Source of the DNA: Spirosoma foliorum
GTDB taxonomy: Bacteria > Bacteroidota > Bacteroidia > Cytophagales > Spirosomataceae
Direction: 5' to 3'
Length of the DNA stretch: 64,000 nucleotides
NCBI RefSeq assembly: GCF_014117325.1
Contig: NZ_CP059732.1
Coordinates: 3,919,001-3,983,000 of the forward strand
Below the pieces are notes generated by a model, which saw only the letters and a program-made list of their open reading frames with translations, did not search any database and was not told where the DNA came from. This document shows positions 14,421 through 24,089 of this stretch, in pieces (positions within the stretch are counted from its first letter, which is position 1; the number at the start of each line of letters is the position of its first letter). The position numbers and the translations under genes are program-made.

Positions 14421-16691
14421 ATGATGAATGCAGTCGAACGTCAATCTGATACCGAGCCCGTAATTGATTTAGAGCTGGAACGACAGGAAATCCTGAAACG
14501 CTACCGGCGATTGCTGCGGGCGGCCAAGCCAATGCTTAAGGGAGATGACGCTAAACTGATTAAGAAGGCGTTTAATACCTCGGCAGAGGCTCACAAAAAC
14601 ATGCGTCGCCGGTCAGGGGAACCTTATATATATCATCCCCTGGCTGTTGCCCAAATTGCTGTTGAAGAAATTGGTCTCGGAACGACGAGTATAGTAGCCG
14701 CCCTCCTACATGATGTTGTTGAAGATACGGATACCACAATTGCCGACATTGACCGGGCCTTTGGCCCCAAAGTGGCCCGAATTATTGACGGCCTGACCAA
14801 GATCTCGGGCTTTTTTGAGTACGGCTCCTCACAACAGGCGGAGAATTTCCGAAAAATGTTGCTGACACTGTCAGATGATGTTCGAGTGATTCTGATTAAG
14901 CTCGCCGACCGTCTTCATAACATGCGAACGCTGGATTCGATGCCCCGCGACAAGCAGTTGAAGATTGCCTCCGAAACGATTTATATCTATGCTCCGCTGG
15001 CGCACCGGTTAGGTTTGTATACGATCAAATCAGAACTTGAAGACCTTTATCTAAAGCACGTAGAGCCAGAAGCCTATAAAGATATCGCGAAGAAACTACG
15101 GGAAACCCGACTCGCCCGCGATCGATTTATTGGCCGATTTATCGAGCCTATTGAGAAAGATCTCGCCGAAACAGGGATTAAATACATCATTAAAGGTCGC
15201 CCGAAGTCTATTTACTCGATCTGGACCAAGTTGAACAAATCGAAAAAACCGTTTGAGGAAATTTATGATTTGTTTGCCGTCCGGATTATCCTGGATGTAC
15301 CGCCCGATGAGGAAAAAGCAGCTTGTTGGCGTGCTTATTCCATCGTTACGGATCACTACAAGCCTAACCCCGATCGGTTGAAAGACTGGATCAGTACACC
15401 GCGCACCAACGGTTATGAATCGCTTCATACAACCGTTATGAGTAAGCTGGGGCAGTGGGTAGAAGTGCAGATTCGTACGGAACGGATGAACGAAATTGCG
15501 GAAAAAGGCTACGCGGCTCACTGGAAATATAAAGGTAACGATACGCAGACCGGCGCCGGGATTGAAGCCTGGATTAGCCAGGTTCGCGATATGATTGAGT
15601 CGGCAGGTAGTGGCGACAAAAAGGCTGCCATCGAGTTTGTCGACGATTTTAGGAGCAACCTGTATAGCGAAGAGGTCTTCGTTTTTACCCCTAAAGGCGA
15701 TCTTCAGGTGTTACAACGGGGCGCAACGGCCCTCGACTTTGCCTTTGATATCCATACCCAGATTGGTGCACGGTGCATGGCGGCCAAAGTCAACAATACG
15801 CTCGTGCCCCTAAGTTACGTCCTGCAAAACGGCGATCAGGTTGAGGTCATCACATCGAACCGGCAAAAGCCCAATGAAGACTGGTTGCGCTTCGTTGTCA
15901 CCTCGAAGGCGAAGACAAAGATTAAAGACTTAATCAAGGAAGAAAATAAGCGCTACGTGACCGATGGCCGGGAAGCGGTCAACAAAAAGTTGCGCTTACT
16001 TCGGATCGAGATGACCAATGAAATCATCAATCAGTTGCGGGCCTATTTTGGCTCTAAAACAACGGATGATTTCTTCTATCGGGTTGGTAAAGGACATATC
16101 GATGTTGGCGAACTCAAGAAATTCAAAGCCGATAAAGAAGCCAAGGAAAATCGTACCAATAAGCTCAATACGGATGCTCTGCCCGACGCGAAGGCGTTTG
16201 TAAAAGAACTCAAAAAAATTCACGGCGAGCGGGCTGATGCCGACATGCTCCTCATTGGCGAGGACATGGATAAGATCGACTATACGCTCTCGAAATGTTG
16301 TAACCCGATTTCAGGCGATGACGTTTTTGGCTTCGTGACAATCAACGAAGGCATTAAAATTCACCGAGTTACCTGCCCCAATGCCGTTGAACTGATGTCG
16401 AATCATGGCAATCGGATTATCAAGGCCAAGTGGACGTCCCAGAAAGAACTGGCGTTTTTGGCTGGCCTTCGCATTACGGGTACCGACCGGGTAGGCTTAA
16501 TCAACGATGTCACTCGCGTTATCAGCAACGAGCTGCACATTAACATGCGCTCTGTGGCGATTGATTCGAAGGATGGAATTTTTGAAGGCAATATTCGGCT
16601 CTACGTCCACGATACAAGCCACCTCGAAATCCTGATGCGCAAATTAGAGCGCGTTCAGGGTGTCTTTGAAGTCGTTCGCTTCGACTCTTAA
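14421..16691 (+). CDS. Bifunctional (p)ppGpp synthetase/hydrolase (RelA/SpoT family)
   Basis: This 756-residue Rsh enzyme makes and degrades the alarmone (p)ppGpp. The HD hydrolase domain is intact: His72 in YIYHPLAVAQIA and the HD pair at 97-98 in LLHDVVEDTDT. The synthetase domain follows (GRPKSIYSIWTKL, YDLFAVRIIL, NGYESLHTTVM), then TGS (VFVFTPKGDLQVL to VEVITSNRQKPNEDW), a helical/zinc-finger region with SKCCNPISGDDVFGF, and a C-terminal ACT domain (LRITGTDRVGLINDVTRVIS). Both activities should be present. ATG at 14421 gives the normal length. A Fur-family gene and purA follow on the same strand, an order seen in other Bacteroidota. Confidence 0.95.
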   Translation: MMNAVERQSDTEPVIDLELERQEILKRYRRLLRAAKPMLKGDDAKLIKKAFNTSAEAHKNMRRRSGEPYIYHPLAVAQIAVEEIGLGTTSIVAALLHDVVEDTDTTIADIDRAFGPKVARIIDGLTKISGFFEYGSSQQAENFRKMLLTLSDDVRVILIKLADRLHNMRTLDSMPRDKQLKIASETIYIYAPLAHRLGLYTIKSELEDLYLKHVEPEAYKDIAKKLRETRLARDRFIGRFIEPIEKDLAETGIKYIIKGRPKSIYSIWTKLNKSKKPFEEIYDLFAVRIILDVPPDEEKAACWRAYSIVTDHYKPNPDRLKDWISTPRTNGYESLHTTVMSKLGQWVEVQIRTERMNEIAEKGYAAHWKYKGNDTQTGAGIEAWISQVRDMIESAGSGDKKAAIEFVDDFRSNLYSEEVFVFTPKGDLQVLQRGATALDFAFDIHTQIGARCMAAKVNNTLVPLSYVLQNGDQVEVITSNRQKPNEDWLRFVVTSKAKTKIKDLIKEENKRYVTDGREAVNKKLRLLRIEMTNEIINQLRAYFGSKTTDDFFYRVGKGHIDVGELKKFKADKEAKENRTNKLNTDALPDAKAFVKELKKIHGERADADMLLIGEDMDKIDYTLSKCCNPISGDDVFGFVTINEGIKIHRVTCPNAVELMSNHGNRIIKAKWTSQKELAFLAGLRITGTDRVGLINDVTRVISNELHINMRSVAIDSKDGIFEGNIRLYVHDTSHLEILMRKLERVQGVFEVVRFDS

Positions 16692-16694
16692 CGT

Positions 16695-16750
16695 GTTTCA
16701 GGTTCAAGGTTTCATGTTTATCGACTAGAACATGAAACCTTGAACCAAAC
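16695..16750. repeat. Heptad-built inverted repeat after rsh
   Basis: Units GTTTCAG, GTTCAAG, GTTTCAT, GTTTATC start at 16695, 16702, 16709, 16716. The opposite arm has units ending in AAC (ATGAAAC, CTTGAAC). It begins three bases after the rsh stop codon and ends just before the -7 box of the Fur gene. Confidence 0.85.
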
Positions 16751-16755
16751 TTACT

Positions 16756-16763
16756 TACATTTG
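16756..16763 (+). promoter_or_regulatory. Candidate -7 box of the Fur-family gene
   Basis: TACATTTG matches TAnnTTTG and lies 25 bp before the ATG at 16789. I see no good -33 TTTG at 19-21 nt, because that position falls inside the hairpin arm. Confidence 0.45.
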
Positions 16764-16788
16764 CACTTTCACCTAATCGGAACCGGAT

Positions 16789-17298
16789 ATGCCTGCGCCG
16801 ACACAAACGAATTTAGAGGCCGCCCAGATGATTTTCAGGGCTTATCTCGAGCGGAAGGGCCTCAGAAAAACGCCCGAACGTTTTGCTATTCTGGAAGAGA
16901 TTTACAATCGCAAAGACCACTTCGATGTGGACGAGTTGTATATCTCCATGAAGAATAAGAAGTACCGGGTTAGCCGGGCCACCGTCTACAATACCCTCGA
17001 CGTACTCGTTGACTGTGATTTAGTTATTAAGCACCAGTTTGGTCGAAACCTGGCGCAATATGAAAAATCGTACGGTTTCCGTCAGCACGACCACTTGATT
17101 TGCACCGATTGCCATAAGGTGATGGAATTCTGTGACCCACGCGTTCAGAATATCCAGAACATGGTTGGCGATATGCTGAAATTCAACGTGATGCACCACT
17201 CCCTGATCTTTTACGGTTCCTGCGCCCGCGATTTCTGCGAGAACAAAAAGGATATTCCGAACGAGACACAGGAGGTTGCTGTAGCTATGGAAGAGTAA
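16789..17298 (+). CDS. Fur-family metal-dependent transcriptional regulator
   Basis: A 169-residue Fur/PerR-type repressor. The winged-helix domain includes RKTPERFAILEEIYNRKDHFDVDELY and the recognition helix RVSRATVYNTLDVLVDCDLV. The dimerisation domain has HDHLICTDCHKVMEF with the first CxxC pair (CTDC) and a second pair near the end (CARDFC), giving the structural zinc site. Regulatory metal ligands would be His residues around RQHDH and MHHSL. Whether it senses iron, zinc or peroxide cannot be decided. It sits between rsh and purA, and the Bacteroidota homologues of this neighbourhood are widespread. Confidence 0.92.
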   Translation: MPAPTQTNLEAAQMIFRAYLERKGLRKTPERFAILEEIYNRKDHFDVDELYISMKNKKYRVSRATVYNTLDVLVDCDLVIKHQFGRNLAQYEKSYGFRQHDHLICTDCHKVMEFCDPRVQNIQNMVGDMLKFNVMHHSLIFYGSCARDFCENKKDIPNETQEVAVAMEE

Positions 17299-17474
17299 AT
17301 GTTTAGGTATGCTATAGGATGTGTGCTATTCGGGCCTAAACATAACCCGTATCGTTCATCAGTAGAGGCTTGCCTATCTTCCAGAAATCGGTAAAATACG
17401 ACCGATACCGAACGTAAGTTTCACTCTCCATAGAGAATCAGTATAACTATAACCGCGCTAGCGGCTCATTCAGA

Positions 17475-18761
17475 ATGATTGATGTTTTATTAGGCCTCCA
17501 GTGGGGCGACGAAGGAAAAGGTAAAATTGTGGACGTACTGGCTCCACAGTACCAGGTGGTAGCCCGGTTTCAGGGTGGTCCAAATGCTGGCCATACGCTT
17601 GAATTTAATGGCTTGAAGCATGTGTTACACCAAATTCCATCCGGTATTTTTCGTGACGATATCCTCAACATTATAGGGAATGGCGTAGTGCTTGATCCGA
17701 TTGTGTTTAAAAAAGAAATCGACGGACTGGCAAAGTACAATCTATCCTTAACCCAGAATCTACAGATTTCCCGCAAAGCCTCCATCATTATCCCAACTCA
17801 CCGACTCCTTGACGCTGCTTACGAGCAAGCCAAAGGTGAGTCGAAAATTGGCTCAACGCTCCGTGGTATTGGCCCAACCTATCAGGATAAAGTTGCTCGG
17901 CTGGGTTTACGGGTTGGCGATGTAGAATCACCAAACTTTCGTGCTAAATACGACAAGCTGGTCGCGATTCATAAAGTCATTCTGGATCAAAACAATTTCG
18001 ATTATTCGTCGGTACTACCTCAGGCCGAAGCCGAGTTCTTTGGTGCTGTCGAGTTCATGAAGGAATTCCAACTGAGCGACAGTGAATATGCGATAAACGA
18101 TGCGATACAAAGCGGCAAGAAAATTCTGGCCGAAGGCGCTCAGGGTTCGTTGCTTGATATTGACTTCGGGTCTTACCCATTCGTAACCTCATCGAGCACG
18201 ATGACTGCCGGAGCTTGTACAGGTCTGGGCGTAGCTCCCCGTCAGATTGGTGAAGTATTCGGCATTTTCAAAGCCTATTGTACTCGCGTTGGTAGTGGCC
18301 CCTTCCCTACAGAACTTTCTGACGAAACGGGCGAACGCATTCGGGCAGAAGGTCGCGAGTTTGGCGCAACTACGGGTCGTCCTCGCCGTTGTGGCTGGCT
18401 CGATTTGCCTGCTCTGAAGTATGCGATTATGATTAATGGCGTGACTCAACTGGTGATGATGAAAGTTGATGTGCTCAACATCTTCGACGAAATCAAGGTG
18501 TGTACGCACTATGAATTGCCAGACGGAAGTACAACAGAACAGATGCCCTATGATCTTTGCGATACGGCGGTAACCCCTATCTACAAATCATTTAAAGGCT
18601 GGCAGACCGACCTGACGAATATGCGCTCTTTCGAGGAAGTACCTGCTGAGTTGGCAGACTATGTATATTTCCTGGAAGATGTGTTAGGCTTACCGATCAA
18701 TTTCATCTCGACAAGCCCTGACCGTGAAGCCATAATCCATCGGCGCGCCGTGATTGCTTAA
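17475..18761 (+). CDS. purA: Adenylosuccinate synthase
   Basis: PurA condenses IMP with aspartate, using GTP, in the first step from IMP to AMP. The 428-residue protein shows GLQWGDEGKGKIVD (P-loop and catalytic Asp, residues 7-20), GGPNAGHT with the catalytic His, the IMP-binding segments GSTLRGIGPTYQDK and EGAQGSLLDIDFGSYPFVTSS, and GRPRRCGWLDL. The length and ATG fit the family exactly. It is cytoplasmic. It ends in a strong terminator and starts 176 bp after the Fur-family gene. Confidence 0.97.
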   Translation: MIDVLLGLQWGDEGKGKIVDVLAPQYQVVARFQGGPNAGHTLEFNGLKHVLHQIPSGIFRDDILNIIGNGVVLDPIVFKKEIDGLAKYNLSLTQNLQISRKASIIIPTHRLLDAAYEQAKGESKIGSTLRGIGPTYQDKVARLGLRVGDVESPNFRAKYDKLVAIHKVILDQNNFDYSSVLPQAEAEFFGAVEFMKEFQLSDSEYAINDAIQSGKKILAEGAQGSLLDIDFGSYPFVTSSSTMTAGACTGLGVAPRQIGEVFGIFKAYCTRVGSGPFPTELSDETGERIRAEGREFGATTGRPRRCGWLDLPALKYAIMINGVTQLVMMKVDVLNIFDEIKVCTHYELPDGSTTEQMPYDLCDTAVTPIYKSFKGWQTDLTNMRSFEEVPAELADYVYFLEDVLGLPINFISTSPDREAIIHRRAVIA

Positions 18762-18782
18762 TTTTATACATTAATTATACAC

Positions 18783-18816
18783 AAAAAAAGCCCTCGTGTA
18801 CACGAGGGCTTTTTTT
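18783..18816. terminator. Rho-independent terminator after purA
   Basis: AAAAAAAGCCCTCGTG and its complement meet without a loop gap (TGTACA centre) and end in seven T residues. Confidence 0.93.
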
Positions 18817-18903
18817 GTTGAAATAATCTGATAATCATATCCTTATATTGTGTTTATATAATTTTTTAATTACTTTCACTTTCCTCTGTAACTATCTTAA
18901 CTT

Positions 18904-19122
18904 ATGCTATTCAAAAAAAATATCAGTTTTGTGGACCAAATTGTGCGGGCCATACTCATTGTTGATTTGCTAGCACCTTGTTTGTTAGGGCTTTTGTCTG
19001 AGATTGTTTCTTATCTGTTCATTAGCTTTTCGATAGTCCTTTTTATTAGTTGTGTAACGCGTTATTGCTGGATTTACGATTTATTCAACATTTCAACCAG
19101 CAAACAAGAGATCAATTATTGA
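18904..19122 (+). CDS. Small membrane protein, DUF2892/YgaP-like
   Basis: A 72-residue protein with two hydrophobic segments (IVRAILIVDLLAPCLLGLL and LFISFSIVLFISCVT). The opening NISFVDQIVRAIL resembles the start of DUF2892/YgaP-type proteins (N, D and R at spaced positions), and the end RYCWIYDLFNIST resembles their CPxYxLxGIxT closing motif, with several changes. It should lie in the inner membrane. It stands alone, with terminators on both sides. Function unknown. Confidence 0.6.
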   Translation: MLFKKNISFVDQIVRAILIVDLLAPCLLGLLSEIVSYLFISFSIVLFISCVTRYCWIYDLFNISTSKQEINY

Positions 19123-19145
19123 ATAGTTAACTAGCATTGAGCTGA

Positions 19146-19184
19146 AGTCGCCCCTGTTCACAAACAAGCAGGGGCGGCTTTTTT
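19146..19184 (+). terminator. Rho-independent terminator after the DUF2892-like gene
   Basis: AGTCGCCCCTG pairs with CAGGGGCGGCT around TTCACAAACAAG and is followed by six T residues. Confidence 0.88.
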
Positions 19185-19224
19185 GCGTATTTTTGACCAA
19201 CCGAACCAGGGGTGCCGCCAAATT

Positions 19225-19950
19225 ATGTCCGCCAAGAATTTTTATCAAACTCTTTATCAGAACGATTCGCTCTTTAAACTCCCCGGCGAACCTTGGGATA
19301 CATCAGCTGCTTTACAGTCTAATTCGGTTGATACAGTTCTCACCATTTCCCAGGATGTAACAGAGCCTATTGACTTGTTAGCCGAGTTGGATACCTTATC
19401 CGCAGAGACATTGCTGGTTCAAGTGGACTCGAAAATAATCGCTCCGGCACCAATCGAATCTATTACTCCTCCAGTTATTGCGCAACCTGAACCTGTTGTT
19501 TTAATTCATACGCCAGAACCATTGCCTCAACCAGCCCCAAGACCAACAACTCCTTCTGTACTACCCCCCACTCAGCAACCTCGACTACCACAGCTCAACC
19601 ATAAAGTTCTTTTATTGGCCGATGAAGAGTTAGATCCTAGTAACTTATTATTCTTGGAGAAAATTTTAAAAGCTGTCAATCTGAACGTCGAAGGAGTTGA
19701 TTTACTCAACCTGCATGGCGTGCGAGATATGGACTTCCCCGAACTGTTGCGCGGCAAATACATCAATCACTTCATTACGTTTGGGGTACCCTTTGAGCGA
19801 ATAAACCTCGATATTATGATGGATCGCTATTCGCCTGTTCGGTTCGAAGGCATAACGTTCCTGATGGCAGACTCGTTGCCTACTATTGAAGCGGATCAAA
19901 ACTTAAAGAAACGACTCTGGGGGGCTCTTCAGCGAGTATTTCCTCGCTAA
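19225..19950 (+). CDS. Unknown protein with proline-rich linker (241 aa)
   Basis: The ATG at 19225 (MSAKNFYQTLYQNDSLF) is preferred over an upstream TTG-type reading that would enter the terminator. The N-terminal 75 residues are acidic and helical, residues of about 85-125 are a proline-rich linker (PEPVVLIHTPEPLPQPAP), and a compact C-terminal domain follows (NHKVLLLADEELDPSNLLFLEKIL, KYINHFITFGVPFERI, FEGITFLMADSL). The C-terminal domain has a Rossmann-like or psi-subunit-like look, with alternating strands and helices. I cannot name a family. It is not secreted. Convergent with the flavin reductase gene. Confidence 0.6.
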   Translation: MSAKNFYQTLYQNDSLFKLPGEPWDTSAALQSNSVDTVLTISQDVTEPIDLLAELDTLSAETLLVQVDSKIIAPAPIESITPPVIAQPEPVVLIHTPEPLPQPAPRPTTPSVLPPTQQPRLPQLNHKVLLLADEELDPSNLLFLEKILKAVNLNVEGVDLLNLHGVRDMDFPELLRGKYINHFITFGVPFERINLDIMMDRYSPVRFEGITFLMADSLPTIEADQNLKKRLWGALQRVFPR

Positions 19951-19974
19951 GAACCAACTATCTACAACAATGCA

Positions 19975-21324
19975 TTACTCCGGCAGCATCGAACTCAAAT
20001 CAGACCCATGCGTGGGGTAAGCCAATAACGTACCAACTAGGTCTTTTGCCGAAATGCCATGCTTCATGGCGAGTGTGAACAGGTTAATGAGATCATCGCT
20101 GCCCGAGCCAAGTAAATGCGCTCCTATTAGTTGACCCGTATCCGCATCAACAAGCGTTTTGAAGCCTGTATATGGCTCGTTAATACGTCGGCTAACATAC
20201 CAGTCGGTCGTTTCCTGAAATAGCACCTTTACGTTGCGTCCCTGCTCCTTGGCTTGCTCTTCCGTTAAGCCAACAGACGCCAACGTCGGCACCGTGAAAA
20301 CAGCCGATGGAATTGGCGCGTCATCATAGGTACGTCGATTGCCCTTTAGGATATTATCAGCAACAATCTTCCCTTCATAAGATGCCAGGGGTGTTAAGGG
20401 CGGTCCTTTATCTGATGCATCTCCACAAACGTAAACTGCAGGATTTGACTCACTTTGCAGGTATTCGTTGACGGTTATTCCTTTCTCATTCACATCAACA
20501 TGCGCCTTCTCCAGCGCCAGCTCGGCAACATCGGCTACACGCCCAGCTCCATGAACCGCCAATTGCGTCGAGATCGAATGAATTTTCCTGCCTTGTCGAT
20601 AACTAACGGTAAGATTACCCTCTTTACCTTTTACTGACGTTACGCTTGCTTCCAGAATGATCTTAATGCCAATCGCTTCCATAGCCTTTACTAAAAGCTT
20701 CACTAAATCGGCATCAAAAGCCTCAAGTGGGCGTTTGCCCTGATGAAGAATCGTCACTTTCGCGCCAGCACGAGCAGCAATGTGCGCGAATTCAAAAGCA
20801 ATGTAACCGCCCCCAATCATCACGATTTTCTTAGGAAGCTGGGCAAGCTCCATAAAGCCAGTACTATTTGTGAGCAACTCCTCCCCAGGAATGTTAAGTG
20901 TTTTGGGGCGTTGGCCAGTTGCAATAACTATATGGGTACCTTGTAGCTCGTTTTGCCCTACGCGGATCGTATTCGTTGACAAGAATGTAGCCGCCCCATG
21001 AAAGGAAATAATGCCCTCATCCGCGAACTGTTTCTCGGTTCGATCCGGTATTGATTCTGTAAATGTTTTTTTGAATTGAATCAGGTCCGGCCAGTTAATA
21101 GCAGCCTTGGCCTTGATTCCCTTTCCAACCAACTGTTCTGATCGGGCAATAACTTCGGCCGCTCCTACCAACACTTTTTTAGGATCGCACCCACGTTGCG
21201 AACAAGTCCCTCCAAAAGGTAATTTATCGATAATAGCCACCGTTTTACCCGCCTGACGAACAGCTTCAGCCACCGTTTTTCCGGCCGATCCTGTACCAAT
21301 AACAATAACATCAAAAGACTGCAT
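19975..21324 (-). CDS. Pyridine nucleotide-disulfide oxidoreductase (glutathione reductase-like)
   Basis: A 449-residue class I flavoprotein disulfide reductase. FAD-binding GTGSAGKTVAEAV is at residues 10-22, and the redox pair is Cys41/Cys46 in GGTCSQRGCDPKK. The NAD(P) site is IGGGYIAFEFAHIAARAG, and VYVCGDASDKG is the second FAD motif. In the dimerisation domain the usual HPTxxE active-site dyad is replaced by YPTHGSD, so the general-acid His-Glu pair is not in its normal place. This is a subfamily known in many bacteria, and its substrate is uncertain. It is transcribed on its own, downstream of a terminator. Confidence 0.88.
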   Translation of the reverse strand: MQSFDVIVIGTGSAGKTVAEAVRQAGKTVAIIDKLPFGGTCSQRGCDPKKVLVGAAEVIARSEQLVGKGIKAKAAINWPDLIQFKKTFTESIPDRTEKQFADEGIISFHGAATFLSTNTIRVGQNELQGTHIVIATGQRPKTLNIPGEELLTNSTGFMELAQLPKKIVMIGGGYIAFEFAHIAARAGAKVTILHQGKRPLEAFDADLVKLLVKAMEAIGIKIILEASVTSVKGKEGNLTVSYRQGRKIHSISTQLAVHGAGRVADVAELALEKAHVDVNEKGITVNEYLQSESNPAVYVCGDASDKGPPLTPLASYEGKIVADNILKGNRRTYDDAPIPSAVFTVPTLASVGLTEEQAKEQGRNVKVLFQETTDWYVSRRINEPYTGFKTLVDADTGQLIGAHLLGSGSDDLINLFTLAMKHGISAKDLVGTLLAYPTHGSDLSSMLPE

Positions 21325-21384
21325 AGAATAGTGTCTGGTAGTTTTTAGGATATAACTAGTAAATACAGGGTAATGGCTAAAAAG

Positions 21385-21424
21385 AAAACGGGGAATCTGG
21401 CAGATTTACCAGATTCCCCGTTTG
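21385..21424 (-). terminator. Terminator downstream of the DUF6934 pair
   Basis: The 15-bp stem AAACGGGGAATCTGG / CCAGATTCCCCGTTT has an 8-nt loop and a T run on the minus strand. It separates the DUF6934 pair from the oxidoreductase. Confidence 0.85.
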
Positions 21425-21551
21425 TAAGTTGTTAATAGGATGCTTTACGCTATCGTTGCATACGATTCTTTGTGTGTTAGTCGACAATCCTTCAATGACA
21501 AACAATTAGTATATCAATTTATCAAGGACATTAATTAGTATGTGTTTGACT

Positions 21552-21725
21552 TTAAACTTCGGTTCTTTGATTCAATGTAGCAGGGTCTAATTTAGTGCCT
21601 TTAAGCAGGTTTTTAATTCGCTCAATTTTATGTGGAAAGAGCGGCTTATCACCATATCGTTCATCCATTGTGGGATCAATAGTGAACTTACCCTCGATTT
21701 TTCCTTTTAAATTCTTCATAGTCAT
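21552..21725 (-). CDS. Small protein (57 aa) paired with DUF6934
   Basis: A 57-residue protein read directly from the minus strand. It begins MTMKNLKGKIEGKFTIDP and includes DERYGDKPLFPHKIERIKNL; it is basic and without membrane segments. The start ATG is 12 bp after the stop of the upstream 148-residue gene, so the two look translationally coupled. A second in-frame ATG two codons later is equally possible. It has no motif I can name. The tight pairing with a DUF6934-like gene suggests a two-component module, for example toxin and antidote, but nothing in the sequence proves it. Confidence 0.6.
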   Translation of the reverse strand: MTMKNLKGKIEGKFTIDPTMDERYGDKPLFPHKIERIKNLLKGTKLDPATLNQRTEV

Positions 21726-21737
21726 CCGATTGTTTAC

Positions 21738-22184
21738 TTAACTGGATTTACGAATAATAAACGCAATGTATTGTTTGCCAGTTTCAATATCAATTTCAAT
21801 ACCTTCCTGACTCCATCCCGAAATTAGTAGCTTTTCTGAAAATTCGTTATAAAATTGTGATACTATACGATTGTAAAGTAAGGTTCTGCGCGAGTCGCTT
21901 CCCATAAAGATTACAGTTTCTTTCGGGTATGCCTCTAAGAATTGGACCAATGTCAATGCAACAGTTTTAATGACTTTTCGGCCATCTCCATTGTCTGAAA
22001 TTACTTCATCGTCAATTTTATTACTAATTGGATCAAAATCACCAAAGCCAAGATTCCAAAGATTAAGACCGTCAAGATAAGAGTACTCTACAATTTTCCG
22101 GATATGTCCTTTCCTACCTACGCTAATAAATTCGTAGCGCGACTTATTTTTAGAAACAGCAACATCATAACTCGGGTAATTCAT
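21738..22184 (-). CDS. DUF6934-like protein (148 aa)
   Basis: The start at 22184 (MNYPSYDVAVSKNKSRYEF) is preferred to an upstream ATG at 22235, because the longer form adds a hydrophobic tail-like stretch near the terminator. The protein shows RYEFISVGRKGHIRKIVEYS, NLWNLGFGDFDP, KIDDEVISDNGDGRKVIKTVA and VIFMGSDSRRTLLYNRIV, a set of short motifs I associate with the DUF6934 family of Bacteroidota. No catalytic function is known to me. Base composition is lower in GC than the housekeeping genes nearby, which hints at transfer. It is followed by a 57-residue gene 12 bp on. Confidence 0.65.
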   Translation of the reverse strand: MNYPSYDVAVSKNKSRYEFISVGRKGHIRKIVEYSYLDGLNLWNLGFGDFDPISNKIDDEVISDNGDGRKVIKTVALTLVQFLEAYPKETVIFMGSDSRRTLLYNRIVSQFYNEFSEKLLISGWSQEGIEIDIETGKQYIAFIIRKSS

Positions 22185-22222
22185 GAAAAGCAATCTATCT
22201 GTCAGGCAAACATAGCTTAAAT

Positions 22223-22278
22223 AAACAAAAAACAAGGGAGTGGATATTTTAAAATATCCACTCCCTTGTTTTTTGTTT
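22223..22278. terminator. Perfect 28+28 bp palindromic terminator of the ABC-F gene
   Basis: AAACAAAAAACAAGGGAGTG continues to the centre at 22250/22251 and mirrors exactly. It is 10 bp past the ABC-F stop and shows T runs on the minus strand, so it also insulates the DUF6934 pair. Confidence 0.9.
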
Positions 22279-22288
22279 AGTATTCTTC

Positions 22289-23935
<1,647 letters not shown>

Positions 23936-23948
23936 TCAGATTGAACTA

Positions 23949-23956
23949 CAAAGGTA
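23949..23956 (-). promoter_or_regulatory. Candidate -7 box of the ABC-F gene
   Basis: TACCTTTG on the minus strand fits TAnnTTTG, 28 bp before the start codon. No clear -33 element is seen. Confidence 0.4.
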
Positions 23957-23992
23957 CGAAATTTTAGCGGGATTTGGGGGATAAGATGGAAC

Positions 23993-24062
23993 ACGGATTG
24001 AGTGATTACTATGATCTGAAAAGATTTTTATCTGTGTAAATCATACTAATCATCTCAATCCG
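23993..24062. repeat. Inverted repeat after the FGE gene
   Basis: CGGATTGAGTGATTACTATG pairs with CATACTAATCATCTCAATCCG with one small bulge. The arms contain GATT words at roughly 7-nt steps. It lies 27 bp downstream of the FGE stop on the minus strand. Confidence 0.75.
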
Positions 24063-24089
24063 CCGGGGCCGCCCGTGCGGTTCTACCGT

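Noticed and set aside
7066..22278. Perfect palindromes at 7066-7117 and 22223-22278 as members of the heptad family
   Set aside because: They are perfect but show no 7- or 8-nt unit structure and are followed by T runs; they are better explained as ordinary terminators.
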